Of a stretch of 64,000 bases of DNA, positions 36,529 through 45,700 are shown one piece after another. This stretch comes from Planktothrix sp. FACHB-1365 (GTDB lineage Bacteria; Cyanobacteriota; Cyanobacteriia; Cyanobacteriales; Microcoleaceae). The DNA lies in assembly GCF_014697575.1 (NCBI RefSeq), contig NZ_JACJSC010000005.1:124001-188000 (forward strand), written 5' to 3'. The notes beneath the pieces were generated by a model. That model was not told the origin of the DNA. It ran no database searches and saw only the letters and a list, made by a program, of their open reading frames with translations. A program made the position numbers and the translations under genes. The stretch's first letter is position 1. Each line of letters starts with the position of its first letter.

Positions 36529-37070
36529 ACAAAGATAATTTCTTCATCTTTAAAGATGTTACTATAGATAGTGATTACCTTCCGTTAATCACATTTAAAA
36601 CAATCAATCAAAAAGAAGCTGTTGAAAATTATATCATTTCAGAAGCAAAGGATTTTTTTATAAATATTCTTAAAATTAATGATGAGTTAATTCAAATTCC
36701 TTATCCTAATTTAATTACTAAACAGGATTTCAATACAAGAGATATTAAAGATTTTTATAATATCCTTTTTTATGATTTAGACCAGCGGCATTCTAATTCT
36801 AATAGAAAATTAAAAATTAATATTAAATGGGGTATAACATTTGATGAGGAGTGTACACCTATTGAGGTTGGATATTATAATCGCGCTCAAGATAAAATTG
36901 TATATTTTGACAATCGCCCTAATCGTCCTCGTATTGCTTATCGTCGCTCCCATCTTAATCTAATGCCTTATCGCAAATATGGAACTATAGATATTAATAG
37001 AATCCCTATTTTCTACTATCTTTATTTTACATTTCAAGAAATTTTGGATGTCATAAAAAATGTTAATTGA
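36525..37070 (+). CDS. Unknown third component of the McrBC/LlaJI-like module
   Basis: A 181-residue protein (FFIFKDVTIDSDYLPLITFK start; later RPRIAYRRSHLNLMPYRKYG), very rich in Lys, Asn, Ile and Tyr, with no signal peptide or transmembrane segment. I do not recognise a domain. Its start overlaps the nuclease stop by four bases, so it is translated with it and is probably part of the system. A role in target recognition or regulation would explain the missing recognition domain in the McrB-like protein, but this is inference. Confidence 0.75.
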   Translation: MNKDNFFIFKDVTIDSDYLPLITFKTINQKEAVENYIISEAKDFFINILKINDELIQIPYPNLITKQDFNTRDIKDFYNILFYDLDQRHSNSNRKLKINIKWGITFDEECTPIEVGYYNRAQDKIVYFDNRPNRPRIAYRRSHLNLMPYRKYGTIDINRIPIFYYLYFTFQEILDVIKNVN

Positions 37071-37180
37071 TAATACTTCTAGTCGTTAATAATTAGTATT
37101 AAATAATTTAAGATGTTTTCAAATTATATTTTTGTTATGATAACATTGCTCAAAGCTAAACTTTAAAGATACTCGTTTAA

Positions 37181-37786
37181 ATGGGAAAGCAATATTTAGA
37201 ATTACAACTCTTAACCGATGATCAACTTTCTGCTGTTGTCGAACTTGATCAACGCTGTTTAGGAGGACTTTGGACAATAGACGGATATCAACGAGAAATT
37301 GATAGTCCTAATAGTGATTTAATCATTTGGAAACAAGTTAATGAAACCGCAAATTCACAACCGATCTTAGAAGAATTAAAATTACCTAAAATAGAATTAA
37401 AAAATCCAAGAAGTTCGGGTAATGAAATCATAGGAATTGGGTGTTTATGGGCAATTTTAGAAGAAGCTCATATTACAATTTTAGCCATTGATCCAGACTA
37501 TCAAGGACAAGGGTTAGGTCAGGGGTTATTATTTCAATTGTTAGTATCGGCTTGGAAACGGAAACTCGAACGCGCTACCCTAGAAGTTAAAGTTTCTAAT
37601 CAACCTGCGATTAACTTATATAAAAAATTTGGTTTTAAAGAAGCCGGACGTCGTAAAGGCTATTACCAAGATACCGGAGAAGATGCCTTAATTCTCTGGC
37701 GAGGAGATCTCCATCACCCCCATTTTCTCCAAACTCTTCAGGACTGGTATCAAGAGATTTGTTTGAGGTTGATGGTTGACGGTTGA
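37181..37786 (+). CDS. rimI: GNAT acetyltransferase (RimI-like)
   Basis: A 201-residue acetyltransferase. The acetyl-CoA loop is IDPDYQGQGLGQGLLFQLL (~105-123), followed by LEVKVSNQPAINLYKKFGFKEAG, typical of RimI, the ribosomal-protein S18 N-acetyltransferase; substrate identity is likely but unproven. There is a ~35-residue insertion before the CoA fold (NETANSQPILEELKLPKIEL). The C-terminal LMVDG and stop are encoded in the first unit of a GGTTGAC tandem repeat. Confidence 0.82.
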   Translation: MGKQYLELQLLTDDQLSAVVELDQRCLGGLWTIDGYQREIDSPNSDLIIWKQVNETANSQPILEELKLPKIELKNPRSSGNEIIGIGCLWAILEEAHITILAIDPDYQGQGLGQGLLFQLLVSAWKRKLERATLEVKVSNQPAINLYKKFGFKEAGRRKGYYQDTGEDALILWRGDLHHPHFLQTLQDWYQEICLRLMVDG

Positions 37787-37849
37787 CGGTTGACGGTTAT
37801 TAGGTTAACAGGTTAACAGGTTAACAGGTTAACAGGCAAGATGCCTGTT
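37774..37849. repeat. GGTTGAC tandem, GGTTAACA tandem and AACAGGCA hairpin (copy 3)
   Basis: Starts inside rimI codons: three GGTTGAC units, then GGTTAACA-type 9-mers repeated about four times, ending in AACAGGCA-AGA-TGCCTGTT (37831-37849), the reverse-oriented third member of that family. The remaining ~500 bp to clpC hold no gene that I can see and probably the clpC promoter and leader. Confidence 0.8.
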
Positions 37850-38347
37850 CCACGATTCTTAGAGCATTGTGCTAGAATCCATCAGTAAAATCAAAAGTGA
37901 TCCTCTTAGCCACAACACAGTTGAGGCTTGCAGAGAGATAACCTCTATACAGAATGAAAATTCAATTTAGAGTAAGCTGTCTCTGTTCAAGTCTTGATCC
38001 CTATCCTGATCTTGGCTTTTCCAGAGGAGGAATAGGGATTTGGACTCGCCCTTGAGTCAGTTGTTGTGTCTAACCTGATAAAAAACGCTCAGATCGCAGG
38101 AAATATCCTGCAAAATCAATTTTATAGTAATCTCTAGGGTAAGTTGTAGGTCAATTCCAAGTTGGGCAAATATTCCCAGTTGAAGGAGATACACAACAAC
38201 GCCAACCTAGAATCTCACGACCGCGAGAAATTAAAGTGCCAAAATGAACCCTTTCATTTTTTAGCCAACTTTTTAATTTTTCGGAAGTTATTAAGTCTCA
38301 CGCTAAAATTAGCGTAACGGGTAAGCAGCAGGTGATGGGAATTAGCC

Positions 38348-40825
38348 ATGTTTGAACGCTTCACAGAAAAAGCCATTAAAGTCATCATGTTAGCCCAGGA
38401 GGAAGCACGTCGCCTGGGGCATAACTTCGTGGGAACCGAACAGATCCTCCTGGGTCTGATCGGGGAAGGCACAGGTGTTGCTGCCAAAGTCCTAAAATCA
38501 ATGGGAGTCAATCTCAAAGATGCCCGGATCGAGGTAGAAAAAATCATTGGTCGAGGTTCGGGGTTTGTCGCCGTCGAAATTCCCTTTACCCCTCGCGCCA
38601 AACGAGTGCTGGAACTGTCCCTGGAAGAAGCACGCCAATTGGGGCATAACTATATTGGCACCGAACACCTTCTCCTCGGTCTGATCCGGGAAGGGGAAGG
38701 TGTGGCGGCTAGAGTCTTAGAAAACTTGGGGGTTGACCTCTCGAAAGTTCGGACTCAAGTGATTCGGATGTTGGGTGAAACGGCCGAAGTTGCCGCCGGA
38801 GGCAGTAATAGCCGCACCAAGACCCCAACCTTAGATGAGTTTGGATCAAATTTAACCCAAATGGCCGCCGAAGGCAAACTCGATCCGGTGGTCGGTCGCC
38901 AAAAAGAAATTGAACGGGTGATCCAAATTCTCGGTCGGCGGACTAAAAATAACCCCGTGTTAATTGGGGAACCTGGCGTGGGTAAAACCGCTATTGCTGA
39001 AGGGTTAGCCCAACGCATTGCCACGAATGATATTCCCGATATTTTAGAAGAAAAACGGGTCGTTACCTTAGATATCGGGTTGTTAGTCGCTGGAACTAAA
39101 TATCGGGGAGAATTTGAAGAACGTCTGAAAAAAATCATGGATGAGATCCGGTCAGCCGGAAACGTGATCCTGGTCATTGATGAAGTTCACACGTTGATCG
39201 GCGCGGGTGCTGCTGAAGGGGCGATTGATGCGGCGAATATCCTTAAACCCGCCCTAGCCAGAGGTGAGTTACAGTGCATCGGGGCGACGACCTTAGATGA
39301 ATATCGTAAACACATTGAACGAGATGCGGCTTTAGAACGTCGGTTCCAACCTGTGATGGTGGGTGAACCGTCTGTTTCTGAAACGATTGAAATTCTGTTT
39401 GGGTTGCGCGAACGTTATGAGCAACACCATAAACTGAAAATTTCCGATGAAGCCTTAGAAGCCGCGGCTAAACTCTCGGATCGGTATATTAGCGATCGCT
39501 ATTTACCGGATAAAGCCATTGACTTAGTTGATGAAGCGGGTTCACGGGTGCGCTTAATCAATTCTCAACTGCCTCCAGCAGCGAAAGAATTGGATAAGGA
39601 ACTGCGGCAAGTGCTTAAAGAAAAAGACGAGGCGGTACGTTCTCAAGACTTTGACCGGGCGGGAGAATTGCGCGATCGCGAAATGGAAATTAAATCGCAA
39701 ATTCGTTCTATTAGCCAAACCAAGAAAGCCGAAACCACCCGCAGCGAAGACGATAGCCCCATTGTCACCGAAGAAGACATCGCCCAAATTGTGGCCAGTT
39801 GGACAGGGGTTCCGGTGAACAAACTCACCGAGTCCGAGTCCGAGAAACTGCTGAACATGGAAGGAACCCTGCATCAACGGTTAATTGGTCAGGATGAAGC
39901 CGTGAAAGCCGTATCTCGTGCTATTCGTCGCGCCCGGGTGGGTCTGAAGAACCCCAACCGACCGATCGCCAGTTTTATCTTCTCTGGGCCAACTGGGGTG
40001 GGTAAAACCGAATTAACCAAGGCGTTAGCGGCCTATTTCTTCGGGTCAGAAGAAGCGATGATCCGCTTGGATATGTCGGAATATATGGAACGTCACACCG
40101 TTTCTAAGTTAATTGGGTCGCCTCCAGGTTATGTGGGATACAACGAAGGCGGACAACTGACGGAAGCGGTGCGTCGGCGTCCCTATACGGTGGTGCTGTT
40201 TGATGAAATTGAAAAAGCTCACCCCGACGTCTTCAATATGTTGCTGCAAATCTTAGAAGATGGTCGTTTGACCGATGCTAAAGGTCGGACGGTGGACTTC
40301 AAGAATACCTTGATCATTATGACGTCTAATATTGGATCGAAGGTGATCGAAAAAGGTGGCGGTGGTTTAGGGTTCGAGTTCTCTGAAAATGAAAACGATG
40401 CTCAATACAACCGCATCCGCAATTTGGTGAATGAAGAACTGAAACAATACTTCCGTCCTGAGTTCCTCAACCGTTTAGATGAAATTATTGTCTTCCGTCA
40501 GTTGAACAAGGAAGAAGTCAAGGAAATTGCGGTGATCATGTTAAAAGAAGTCTTCGGACGCTTGGTCGAAAAAGGCATTACCTTGGAAGTGACGGACAAG
40601 TTTAAAGAACGGTTAGTAGAGGAAGGTTACAACCCCAGTTATGGGGCGCGTCCTCTGCGTCGGGCGATTATGCGGTTACTCGAAGATAGTTTAGCAGAAG
40701 AAATTCTGTCTGGACGGATTAAAGAAGGGGATACTGCTGTTGTTGATGTGGATGAAAACGGTCAAGTGGTGGTGTTCCAAAGTCCTGCTGACCGGGAATT
40801 GTTACCTCAAGGCGCTGAGTCTTAA
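38348..40825 (+). CDS. clpC: ClpC, Hsp100 AAA+ unfoldase of the Clp protease
   Basis: An 825-residue class I Clp ATPase. Two N-terminal Clp repeats ([20 protein letters not shown] start, ~1-145), AAA1 with Walker [10 protein letters not shown] (~205), a UVR-containing middle domain (~420-460, [13 protein letters not shown]), AAA2 with Walker [10 protein letters not shown] (~545), and a C-terminal VGF-like region. It unfolds substrates for ClpP in the stroma-like cytosol. Codon usage is markedly GC-richer than nearby genes, as expected for a highly expressed housekeeping gene. A strong terminator follows. Confidence 0.97.
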   Translation: MFERFTEKAIKVIMLAQEEARRLGHNFVGTEQILLGLIGEGTGVAAKVLKSMGVNLKDARIEVEKIIGRGSGFVAVEIPFTPRAKRVLELSLEEARQLGHNYIGTEHLLLGLIREGEGVAARVLENLGVDLSKVRTQVIRMLGETAEVAAGGSNSRTKTPTLDEFGSNLTQMAAEGKLDPVVGRQKEIERVIQILGRRTKNNPVLIGEPGVGKTAIAEGLAQRIATNDIPDILEEKRVVTLDIGLLVAGTKYRGEFEERLKKIMDEIRSAGNVILVIDEVHTLIGAGAAEGAIDAANILKPALARGELQCIGATTLDEYRKHIERDAALERRFQPVMVGEPSVSETIEILFGLRERYEQHHKLKISDEALEAAAKLSDRYISDRYLPDKAIDLVDEAGSRVRLINSQLPPAAKELDKELRQVLKEKDEAVRSQDFDRAGELRDREMEIKSQIRSISQTKKAETTRSEDDSPIVTEEDIAQIVASWTGVPVNKLTESESEKLLNMEGTLHQRLIGQDEAVKAVSRAIRRARVGLKNPNRPIASFIFSGPTGVGKTELTKALAAYFFGSEEAMIRLDMSEYMERHTVSKLIGSPPGYVGYNEGGQLTEAVRRRPYTVVLFDEIEKAHPDVFNMLLQILEDGRLTDAKGRTVDFKNTLIIMTSNIGSKVIEKGGGGLGFEFSENENDAQYNRIRNLVNEELKQYFRPEFLNRLDEIIVFRQLNKEEVKEIAVIMLKEVFGRLVEKGITLEVTDKFKERLVEEGYNPSYGARPLRRAIMRLLEDSLAEEILSGRIKEGDTAVVDVDENGQVVVFQSPADRELLPQGAES

Positions 40826-40851
40826 TTGGGTTTAATTCTATCTTTTCTTAA

Positions 40852-40883
40852 ACCCTTCTCCTAACAGGAGAGGGGCTTTTTTG
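40852..40883 (+). terminator. Rho-independent terminator of clpC
   Basis: CCCTTCTCCT-AAC-AGGAGAGGGG pairs as a G+C-rich stem of about 10 bp and is followed by CTTTTTTG. It lies 27 bp after the clpC stop. Confidence 0.9.
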
Positions 40884-41091
40884 TTGTTGGGCTTTAGCCC
40901 AATTTTCTAGTAAATTATAGGTTTATATATAGCACTACGCATTACAGTTAGGACATTTTTAAATCCTGAAACCCTTTCAATTATTACTGTTCCCTGTTCC
41001 CAGTTAAGCTGTTCCCTCTTCAAGTAGCGCTATAGCAGTCGCAGCAGATGTTAGGACGTTCTTAATTGCTTCCTCCTTCCTTTTTCTTCTG

Positions 41092-41535
41092 CTACAAAAT
41101 CGTTAAATAAGTTTCTGTTGGACTGATGGGTAACGCCTTCAAGGTTTGATTTTTTAAGTCGATTTCTAACCCCAAAGCTTCTAAAGGTATGACTCCTAAA
41201 AGAGCATCTTGACCTCCTGGTAATTCTAAGCACTCGAAGGTTCCTTCCCGCTCAAATATTGATAGGGTAGCATCTCGGAAAATTCTGGCTTTACCAATAC
41301 CCATTGCGGTGGCTACGTCCACTTCTTTTAGGAGTTTTAGCCCCAGTTTGGCGATCGCTTCTTGTGGTAAACATAGGGTAGTTGCACCCGTGTCTACTAA
41401 TACATTTTTGAGGGTAATTGAGCGAATTTGCTCTGGTAAAATTGTCCCATCTTCTGCTCGAATTTGGTCGGCGCGGTTAGTAATTGTTAGAGTGGCGAAA
41501 ACTTTTCCCATTTGATTGTTGCTTTGAATTTGCAT
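41092..41535 (-). CDS. Clan AA (retropepsin-like) aspartic protease
   Basis: A 147-residue single-domain protease with the active-site motif VDTGATTLCLP (~50-60) and the later hydrophobic-Gly flap/strand LLGVIPLEALGLEID. Such small proteins act as dimers, each giving one catalytic Asp. There is no signal peptide. Similar genes are common and often unassigned in cyanobacteria. It is a lone minus-strand gene. Substrate unknown. Confidence 0.85.
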   Translation of the reverse strand: MQIQSNNQMGKVFATLTITNRADQIRAEDGTILPEQIRSITLKNVLVDTGATTLCLPQEAIAKLGLKLLKEVDVATAMGIGKARIFRDATLSIFEREGTFECLELPGGQDALLGVIPLEALGLEIDLKNQTLKALPISPTETYLTIL

Positions 41536-41797
41536 ATTTATCTCCTACTTAAGAGTTGGAGTTATTGCGTCTTTTAATTGTAACTTCTTTTGACAGCGAT
41601 CGCGTAGGATCAAGAAACCCGGTTAGGGGTCAACGGCTGTTGACCTAATTGTGCGCGTAAGTAACGTGAGTTCGATGGGTTGCGATCGCTTTAATTTTCT
41701 GCTCAACTTGTTGGCGGCTTTGGTGGCTTATACTGATCTACTCAAAAAACCTAACTGCATTATCTCATACTGTTTTTAATCCCTCGAATTCACATCC

Positions 41798-42325
41798 TTA
41801 TAATAAAGGATAAACCGCTTGAGGATTCAATTGTCTACGACACATTTCTCGCCGTTCTAAATTATTAGCATAACATTGGTTAATAGCAATTTCTCCATGA
41901 TCAGGAGATACTAAACTTTCAATAAGTATGACTTCCAATGGACTATTGACGACACGACCAAATATTCCCGTTTCTCCGGGTTTAAGTTCTGTGGGATTAA
42001 CGGTTGCTTCTCCGGCTTCTAATGGGACTAATTGATCATTCTGTTGTTGATATTCTCGATAGTTAACTTTCAGCGATCGCATTGAAGTTGTACTATTATT
42101 TTTAACCTTTCCCTCAATCGAATAACGAATTAATGTTCCTTCTCCAACTCGCACTAATTTAACATCACTCACAGTGAATCCTGAATTTTGAGTTACGATT
42201 ACAGAGGCAGAATGTTGAGATGAGTTGGAAGCAGGAGAAAGAGAAGGATTTGAAATGGCTTTTAAGGCGGGAATTAAGCCAGAAACAATCACAAATGCTA
42301 AAGCCCAAGGTAAATCAATTGGCAT
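41798..42325 (-). CDS. Conserved hypothetical protein with N-terminal membrane segment
   Basis: About 175 residues. A hydrophobic N-terminus (LPWALAFVIVSGLIPAL) suggests a signal anchor or signal peptide. The rest is a beta-rich domain (SVIVTQNSGFTVSDVKLVRV through IRYSIEGKVKNNS) that resembles FxLYD-like extracellular domains, followed by a Cys-containing tail (CYANNLERREMCRRQ). The ATG at 42323-42325 has AGGAG 8 bases upstream. Function is unknown. Confidence 0.7.
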   Translation of the reverse strand: MPIDLPWALAFVIVSGLIPALKAISNPSLSPASNSSQHSASVIVTQNSGFTVSDVKLVRVGEGTLIRYSIEGKVKNNSTTSMRSLKVNYREYQQQNDQLVPLEAGEATVNPTELKPGETGIFGRVVNSPLEVILIESLVSPDHGEIAINQCYANNLERREMCRRQLNPQAVYPLL

Positions 42326-42514
42326 AATCAAATCTCCTCAATTAGAATATTATTCTAATTAATCCGGTTCTGTTGCTACAATTTTGTCATATAAGGATTG
42401 AAAACCAAACCAACCCCCATAATCATGGCCAATTTGACTCAACGTTAAACTAGCCGTTTCAGGCTTTAAGGTTGTAGCTCAGGTTGAGGCTAGAAAAAAA
42501 TTTTGAAAAAGGGG

Positions 42515-42543
42515 TTGACATTCATCGAGAAAGGGAGTAGATT
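42515..42543 (+). promoter_or_regulatory. Promoter of 5S rRNA copy 1
   Basis: A consensus -35 TTGACA (42515-42520) and TAGATT (42538-42543) are separated by exactly 17 bp, about 75 bp upstream of the 5S gene. The same pair is conserved at 45412-45440. Confidence 0.8.
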
Positions 42544-42620
42544 AGTAAATTGTGAGAGGAAAACAAGCGAAACGCAAAACCGCTAACTCCTCAATCATCA
42601 CCGAAAAGTTTGTAAAGCTT

Positions 42621-42738
42621 TCCTGGTGCCTATGGCTCAGTGGAACCACTCCGATCCATCTCGAACTCGGCTGTGAAACGCTGATACGGCGAAGATACTT
42701 GGCGGGTAGCCGCCTGGAAAAATAGCTCGGTGCCAGGT
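42621..42738 (+). rRNA. rrf: 5S ribosomal RNA (solitary copy 1)
   Basis: 118 nt beginning TCCTGGTGCC and ending GGTGCCAGGTT, which pair as the terminal stem. Internal landmarks of bacterial 5S are present: GGAACCACTCCGATCCATCTC, GAACTCGGCTGTGAAACG, and GGGTAGCCGCCTGG. No 16S or 23S gene is near; it has its own promoter and terminator. Identical in sequence to copy 2 as far as I can read. Confidence 0.93.
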
Positions 42739-42750
42739 TAATATCAAACA

Positions 42751-42793
42751 AAAGCCTTCTTCCAGTGATAAATCGGAAGAAGGCTTTAGTCTT
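42751..42793 (+). terminator. Terminator of 5S copy 1
   Basis: AAAGCCTTCTTCC and GGAAGAAGGCTTT form a perfect 13-bp stem with an 11-nt loop, followed by a T-rich AGTCTTTT. Copy 2 has a compensatory change in the same stem. Confidence 0.88.
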
Positions 42794-43000
42794 TTAACAC
42801 TTTCAGAAACAAGGTTTCTTTCAAGATCTAGCAACGCTTTAGGAGATAAGTCCTCTACTCCGGTTAAAGAATCCTGCCTGAGCAAGTCATTTTTTTGATT
42901 AAAAAATCTCAGTGACTTTAGCCCTGAGAGCGTCAAAACAGCTAAACCTCAAGATGGATCTGGTATGGTGAATATCACCCTATTACAGTTAGTTTAAATA

Positions 43001-45355
43001 ATGACTTTTACTCTCCAAATTTTGCACACCTCCGACCAAGAGGCAGGGGTTGAAGCCCTAGAAGATATTCTCCCTTTTTCCAGCGTCATCAACGCTCTGC
43101 GTTCTCAATTTCCTGAACAAACCCTGGCTCTAACTTCAGGAGATTTATACATTCCCGGCCCGTTTTTTTTCGCCAGTAGCGATCCCGCACTGAGCGATGT
43201 TATTGGTAAACCCGGTGCAGGACGAGCCGATATTGAAACTAACAATGGCTTGTTCTTTGACGCCGCCACCTTCGGCAGTCATGAATTTGACCTCGGTACG
43301 GGTCTCCTCGCCTCCTTGATTCCCGCAGACCCCGTTATCGAAGGAGTCTATAACTATCCAGGTTCTAAATTCCCCTTTTTGAGTGCAAACCTCGACTTCA
43401 GCACCGACAGTAATTTAGCAAAATTTGTGGTTCCTGACGGACAGCCCCCCCAACCCAACAGCATCGCCAAAAGCACAGTGATTGACGTGCAAGGGCAACC
43501 CATCGGCATTGTTGGGGCTACAACTCCTCTGTTGGGCAGCCTCTCGTCTCCTGGCAATATTGGTATATCCCCCTCAGACCCCAACGATCTCGATGCTCTG
43601 GCGGCCACCATTCAACCTTCGATTGATGCCCTCACCGCCCAAGGGATTAACAAAATTGTTCTGTTGTCCCATCTGAGAGACCTGAATATTGACCAGGAAC
43701 TTGCCTCTGGCCTGCGGGATGTGGATGTGATTGTGGCGGGGGGATCTAACGATATCTTAGCGGATGCTACTGACCGTCTGCGAGTCGGAGATACGGCTGA
43801 TGGTCTCTACCCCATCCTCACAACCTCCGCCACCGGGCAACCCGTTGCGATTGTGAATACTAAGGGCAACTATAAGTATGTGGGGCGTTTGGTAGCGGAT
43901 TTTGATGATAATGGGGTTCTAATTCCCTCAAGCATTGACCCCAAGATCAGTGGAGCTTTTGCTACGGACGAAACGGGGGTGATCGAGACGGGAAACGTCC
44001 CACCCAATGAGGAATTATCGGTTGGCTTGGCTGCGGGACAACTTTCCATTGTTCCCAAAGACGGCAATACCTTTGGCCGCAGCGAGGTATTTCTCAACGG
44101 CGACACCAGCGATGTTCGCACCCAAGAAACCAACCTGGGTAATCTTGGCGCGGATGCTAATTTGTTTGCGGCTCGCCAAGTTGATCCGAGCGTGGTGATC
44201 TCGATTAAAAATGGGGGAAGTATCCGCTACTCCATCGGGGCTATTAGTAGCGAGGGTGAAAAAATCCCACCGCTCGCTAATCCTATTGCTGGGAAGGAAG
44301 CGGGACAAGTTTCCCAACTCGATATTGAAAACGTTATGCGATTCAATAACGAGTTAACAACCCTGACCCTAACGGCCTCGCAACTGCAACAAGTAATTGA
44401 ACATGGTTTGGCGAAAACAGCGACCGGAGCAACTCCGGGTCAGTTCCCACAAGTTGGGGGGATGGCGTTTAGCTTCGATGCCAGTTTGCCCGTCGGACAG
44501 CGCTTGCGTTCTCTCTCGCTGCGAGATGAATCGGGCAGTGTGACCGATATTGTGGTAGAAAATGGTCAGTTAGTCGGCGACCCGAACCGATCTTTCCGTA
44601 CTGTAACCCTGAAGTTTCTGGCAGATGGAGGCGATGGCTATCCCTTCCCAGACTTTGCGGCTACCTCTAATCCGGTCAGCCTCGCAGCGGCAGAATCTGA
44701 CTCAACTTTTAATACCCCAGGTCGGGAGCAAAAGGCGGTGGCGGATTATCTGGTGGCGATTGGATTGTTCAACGAGGCGGATGTGCCAGCAGCCGAAGAC
44801 GAACGCATTCAAAACTTGACGGTTCGCAGCGATACGGCTCTCGCCTCGGAGTTTTTTAACTTGAATGATGACGATAATGTGTTTACAGTGGCGTCAGGAT
44901 TGCTTGCCGGACGACTGGGTGGACTGCGATCGCTCGATGGGAATGATGTCGTAACCGGTTCGGCTGAGGCTGATCTGATCAATGGCAATCGCAACGATGA
45001 TCAGATTTCGGGTCTAGGGGGTGACGATACTGTTTTTGGAGGCGCGGGAAATGATGTTCTTAATGGCGACGCAGGTAACGATATCCTTTTCGGAGATTTA
45101 GGTAATGACACCTTAACGGGGAATTCCGGTAGTGATACTTTCGTTTTGCGCTCTGGTGGCGGTGGCGATGTGGTGACTGACTTTGAAAATGGGGCTGATG
45201 TCTTGGGATTGCCTGAAGGTTTAACTTTCGCGCAACTCTCGATGACTCAAGGGGCGACAGGAACGTTAATCTCCTTTAACCAAGAAGTTCTCGTTACCCT
45301 TAATGGCGTTTCATCTAGCTTAGTTACGGCGGAGAGTTTTAAAGCGATCACATAG
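43001..45355 (+). CDS. RTX-type extracellular 5'-nucleotidase/metallophosphoesterase
   Basis: A 784-residue protein. The N-terminus is a UshA/5'-nucleotidase phosphoesterase: metal motifs LQILHTSDQEAG (~5-16), LTSGDLYIPG (~48), FGSHEFDLG (~94; Ser replaces the usual Asn) and LLSHLRD (~225). The 5'-nucleotidase C-terminal domain covers ~345-590. After that come hemolysin-type Ca-binding nonapeptides (GGDDTVFGGAGNDVLNGDAG, ~665-710). No Sec signal: secretion by a type I exporter is implied by the RTX repeats. Likely a phosphate-scavenging enzyme. Codon use is clearly more GC-rich than neighbours, and the gene is bracketed by 5S repeats, suggesting acquisition. Confidence 0.88.
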   Translation: MTFTLQILHTSDQEAGVEALEDILPFSSVINALRSQFPEQTLALTSGDLYIPGPFFFASSDPALSDVIGKPGAGRADIETNNGLFFDAATFGSHEFDLGTGLLASLIPADPVIEGVYNYPGSKFPFLSANLDFSTDSNLAKFVVPDGQPPQPNSIAKSTVIDVQGQPIGIVGATTPLLGSLSSPGNIGISPSDPNDLDALAATIQPSIDALTAQGINKIVLLSHLRDLNIDQELASGLRDVDVIVAGGSNDILADATDRLRVGDTADGLYPILTTSATGQPVAIVNTKGNYKYVGRLVADFDDNGVLIPSSIDPKISGAFATDETGVIETGNVPPNEELSVGLAAGQLSIVPKDGNTFGRSEVFLNGDTSDVRTQETNLGNLGADANLFAARQVDPSVVISIKNGGSIRYSIGAISSEGEKIPPLANPIAGKEAGQVSQLDIENVMRFNNELTTLTLTASQLQQVIEHGLAKTATGATPGQFPQVGGMAFSFDASLPVGQRLRSLSLRDESGSVTDIVVENGQLVGDPNRSFRTVTLKFLADGGDGYPFPDFAATSNPVSLAAAESDSTFNTPGREQKAVADYLVAIGLFNEADVPAAEDERIQNLTVRSDTALASEFFNLNDDDNVFTVASGLLAGRLGGLRSLDGNDVVTGSAEADLINGNRNDDQISGLGGDDTVFGGAGNDVLNGDAGNDILFGDLGNDTLTGNSGSDTFVLRSGGGGDVVTDFENGADVLGLPEGLTFAQLSMTQGATGTLISFNQEVLVTLNGVSSSLVTAESFKAIT

Positions 45356-45411
45356 CAAGGCGTTTCATATTTTAACGTGAGTTCGATCAAAAATTTTTTT
45401 TGAAAAAGGGG

Positions 45412-45440
45412 TTGACATTCATCGAGAAAGGGAGTAGATT
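45412..45440 (+). promoter_or_regulatory. Promoter of 5S rRNA copy 2
   Basis: TTGACA (45412-45417), 17-bp spacer, TAGATT (45435-45440); identical to the copy 1 promoter. Confidence 0.8.
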
Positions 45441-45517
45441 AGTAAATTGTGAGAGGAAAACAAGCGAAACGCAAAACCGCTAACTCCTCAATCATCACCG
45501 AAAAGTTTGTAAAGCTT

Positions 45518-45635
45518 TCCTGGTGCCTATGGCTCAGTGGAACCACTCCGATCCATCTCGAACTCGGCTGTGAAACGCTGATACGGCGAAGATACTTGGC
45601 GGGTAGCCGCCTGGAAAAATAGCTCGGTGCCAGGT
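45518..45635 (+). rRNA. rrf: 5S ribosomal RNA (solitary copy 2)
   Basis: Same 118-nt sequence as copy 1, shifted by 2897 bp. It has its own promoter and terminator, and no large rRNA genes nearby. Confidence 0.93.
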
Positions 45636-45647
45636 TAATATCAAACA

Positions 45648-45690
45648 AAAGTCTGCTTCCAGTGATAAATCGGAAGCAGTCTTTTGTATT
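45648..45690 (+). terminator. Terminator of 5S copy 2
   Basis: AAAGTCTGCTTCC and GGAAGCAGTCTTT pair over most of their length and are followed by TTGTATTTT. One base pair differs from copy 1 by compensatory change (T-A to G-C), and one is mismatched. Confidence 0.85.
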
Positions 45691-45700
45691 TTAGCATCCC

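Larger units (their letters stand above)
42501..42756 (+). repeat. Direct repeat copy 1 (~255 bp, holds 5S rRNA)
   Basis: From the TTTTGAAAAAGGGG upstream of the 5S promoter to just past the gene, this segment is essentially identical to the one at 45398-45653 (offset 2897 bp). The two copies are in the same orientation and enclose the RTX phosphoesterase gene. Confidence 0.9.
45398..45653 (+). repeat. Direct repeat copy 2 (~255 bp, holds 5S rRNA)
   Basis: Second copy of the segment at 42501-42756. It starts 40 bp after the RTX phosphoesterase stop. Divergence begins only in the terminator stem. Confidence 0.9.

Noticed and set aside
41600-41720. Possible coding remnant on the minus strand (SRQQVEQKIKAIATHRTH) between the aspartic protease and 41798-42325
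   Set aside because: Too short, contains a HIP1 site and a stop, and matches no family I recognise.
42542-42751. Minus-strand 69-codon ORF, repeated identically at 45439-45648
   Set aside because: It is antisense to the 5S rRNA genes; the identity of the two copies comes from the duplicated 5S, not from a protein.
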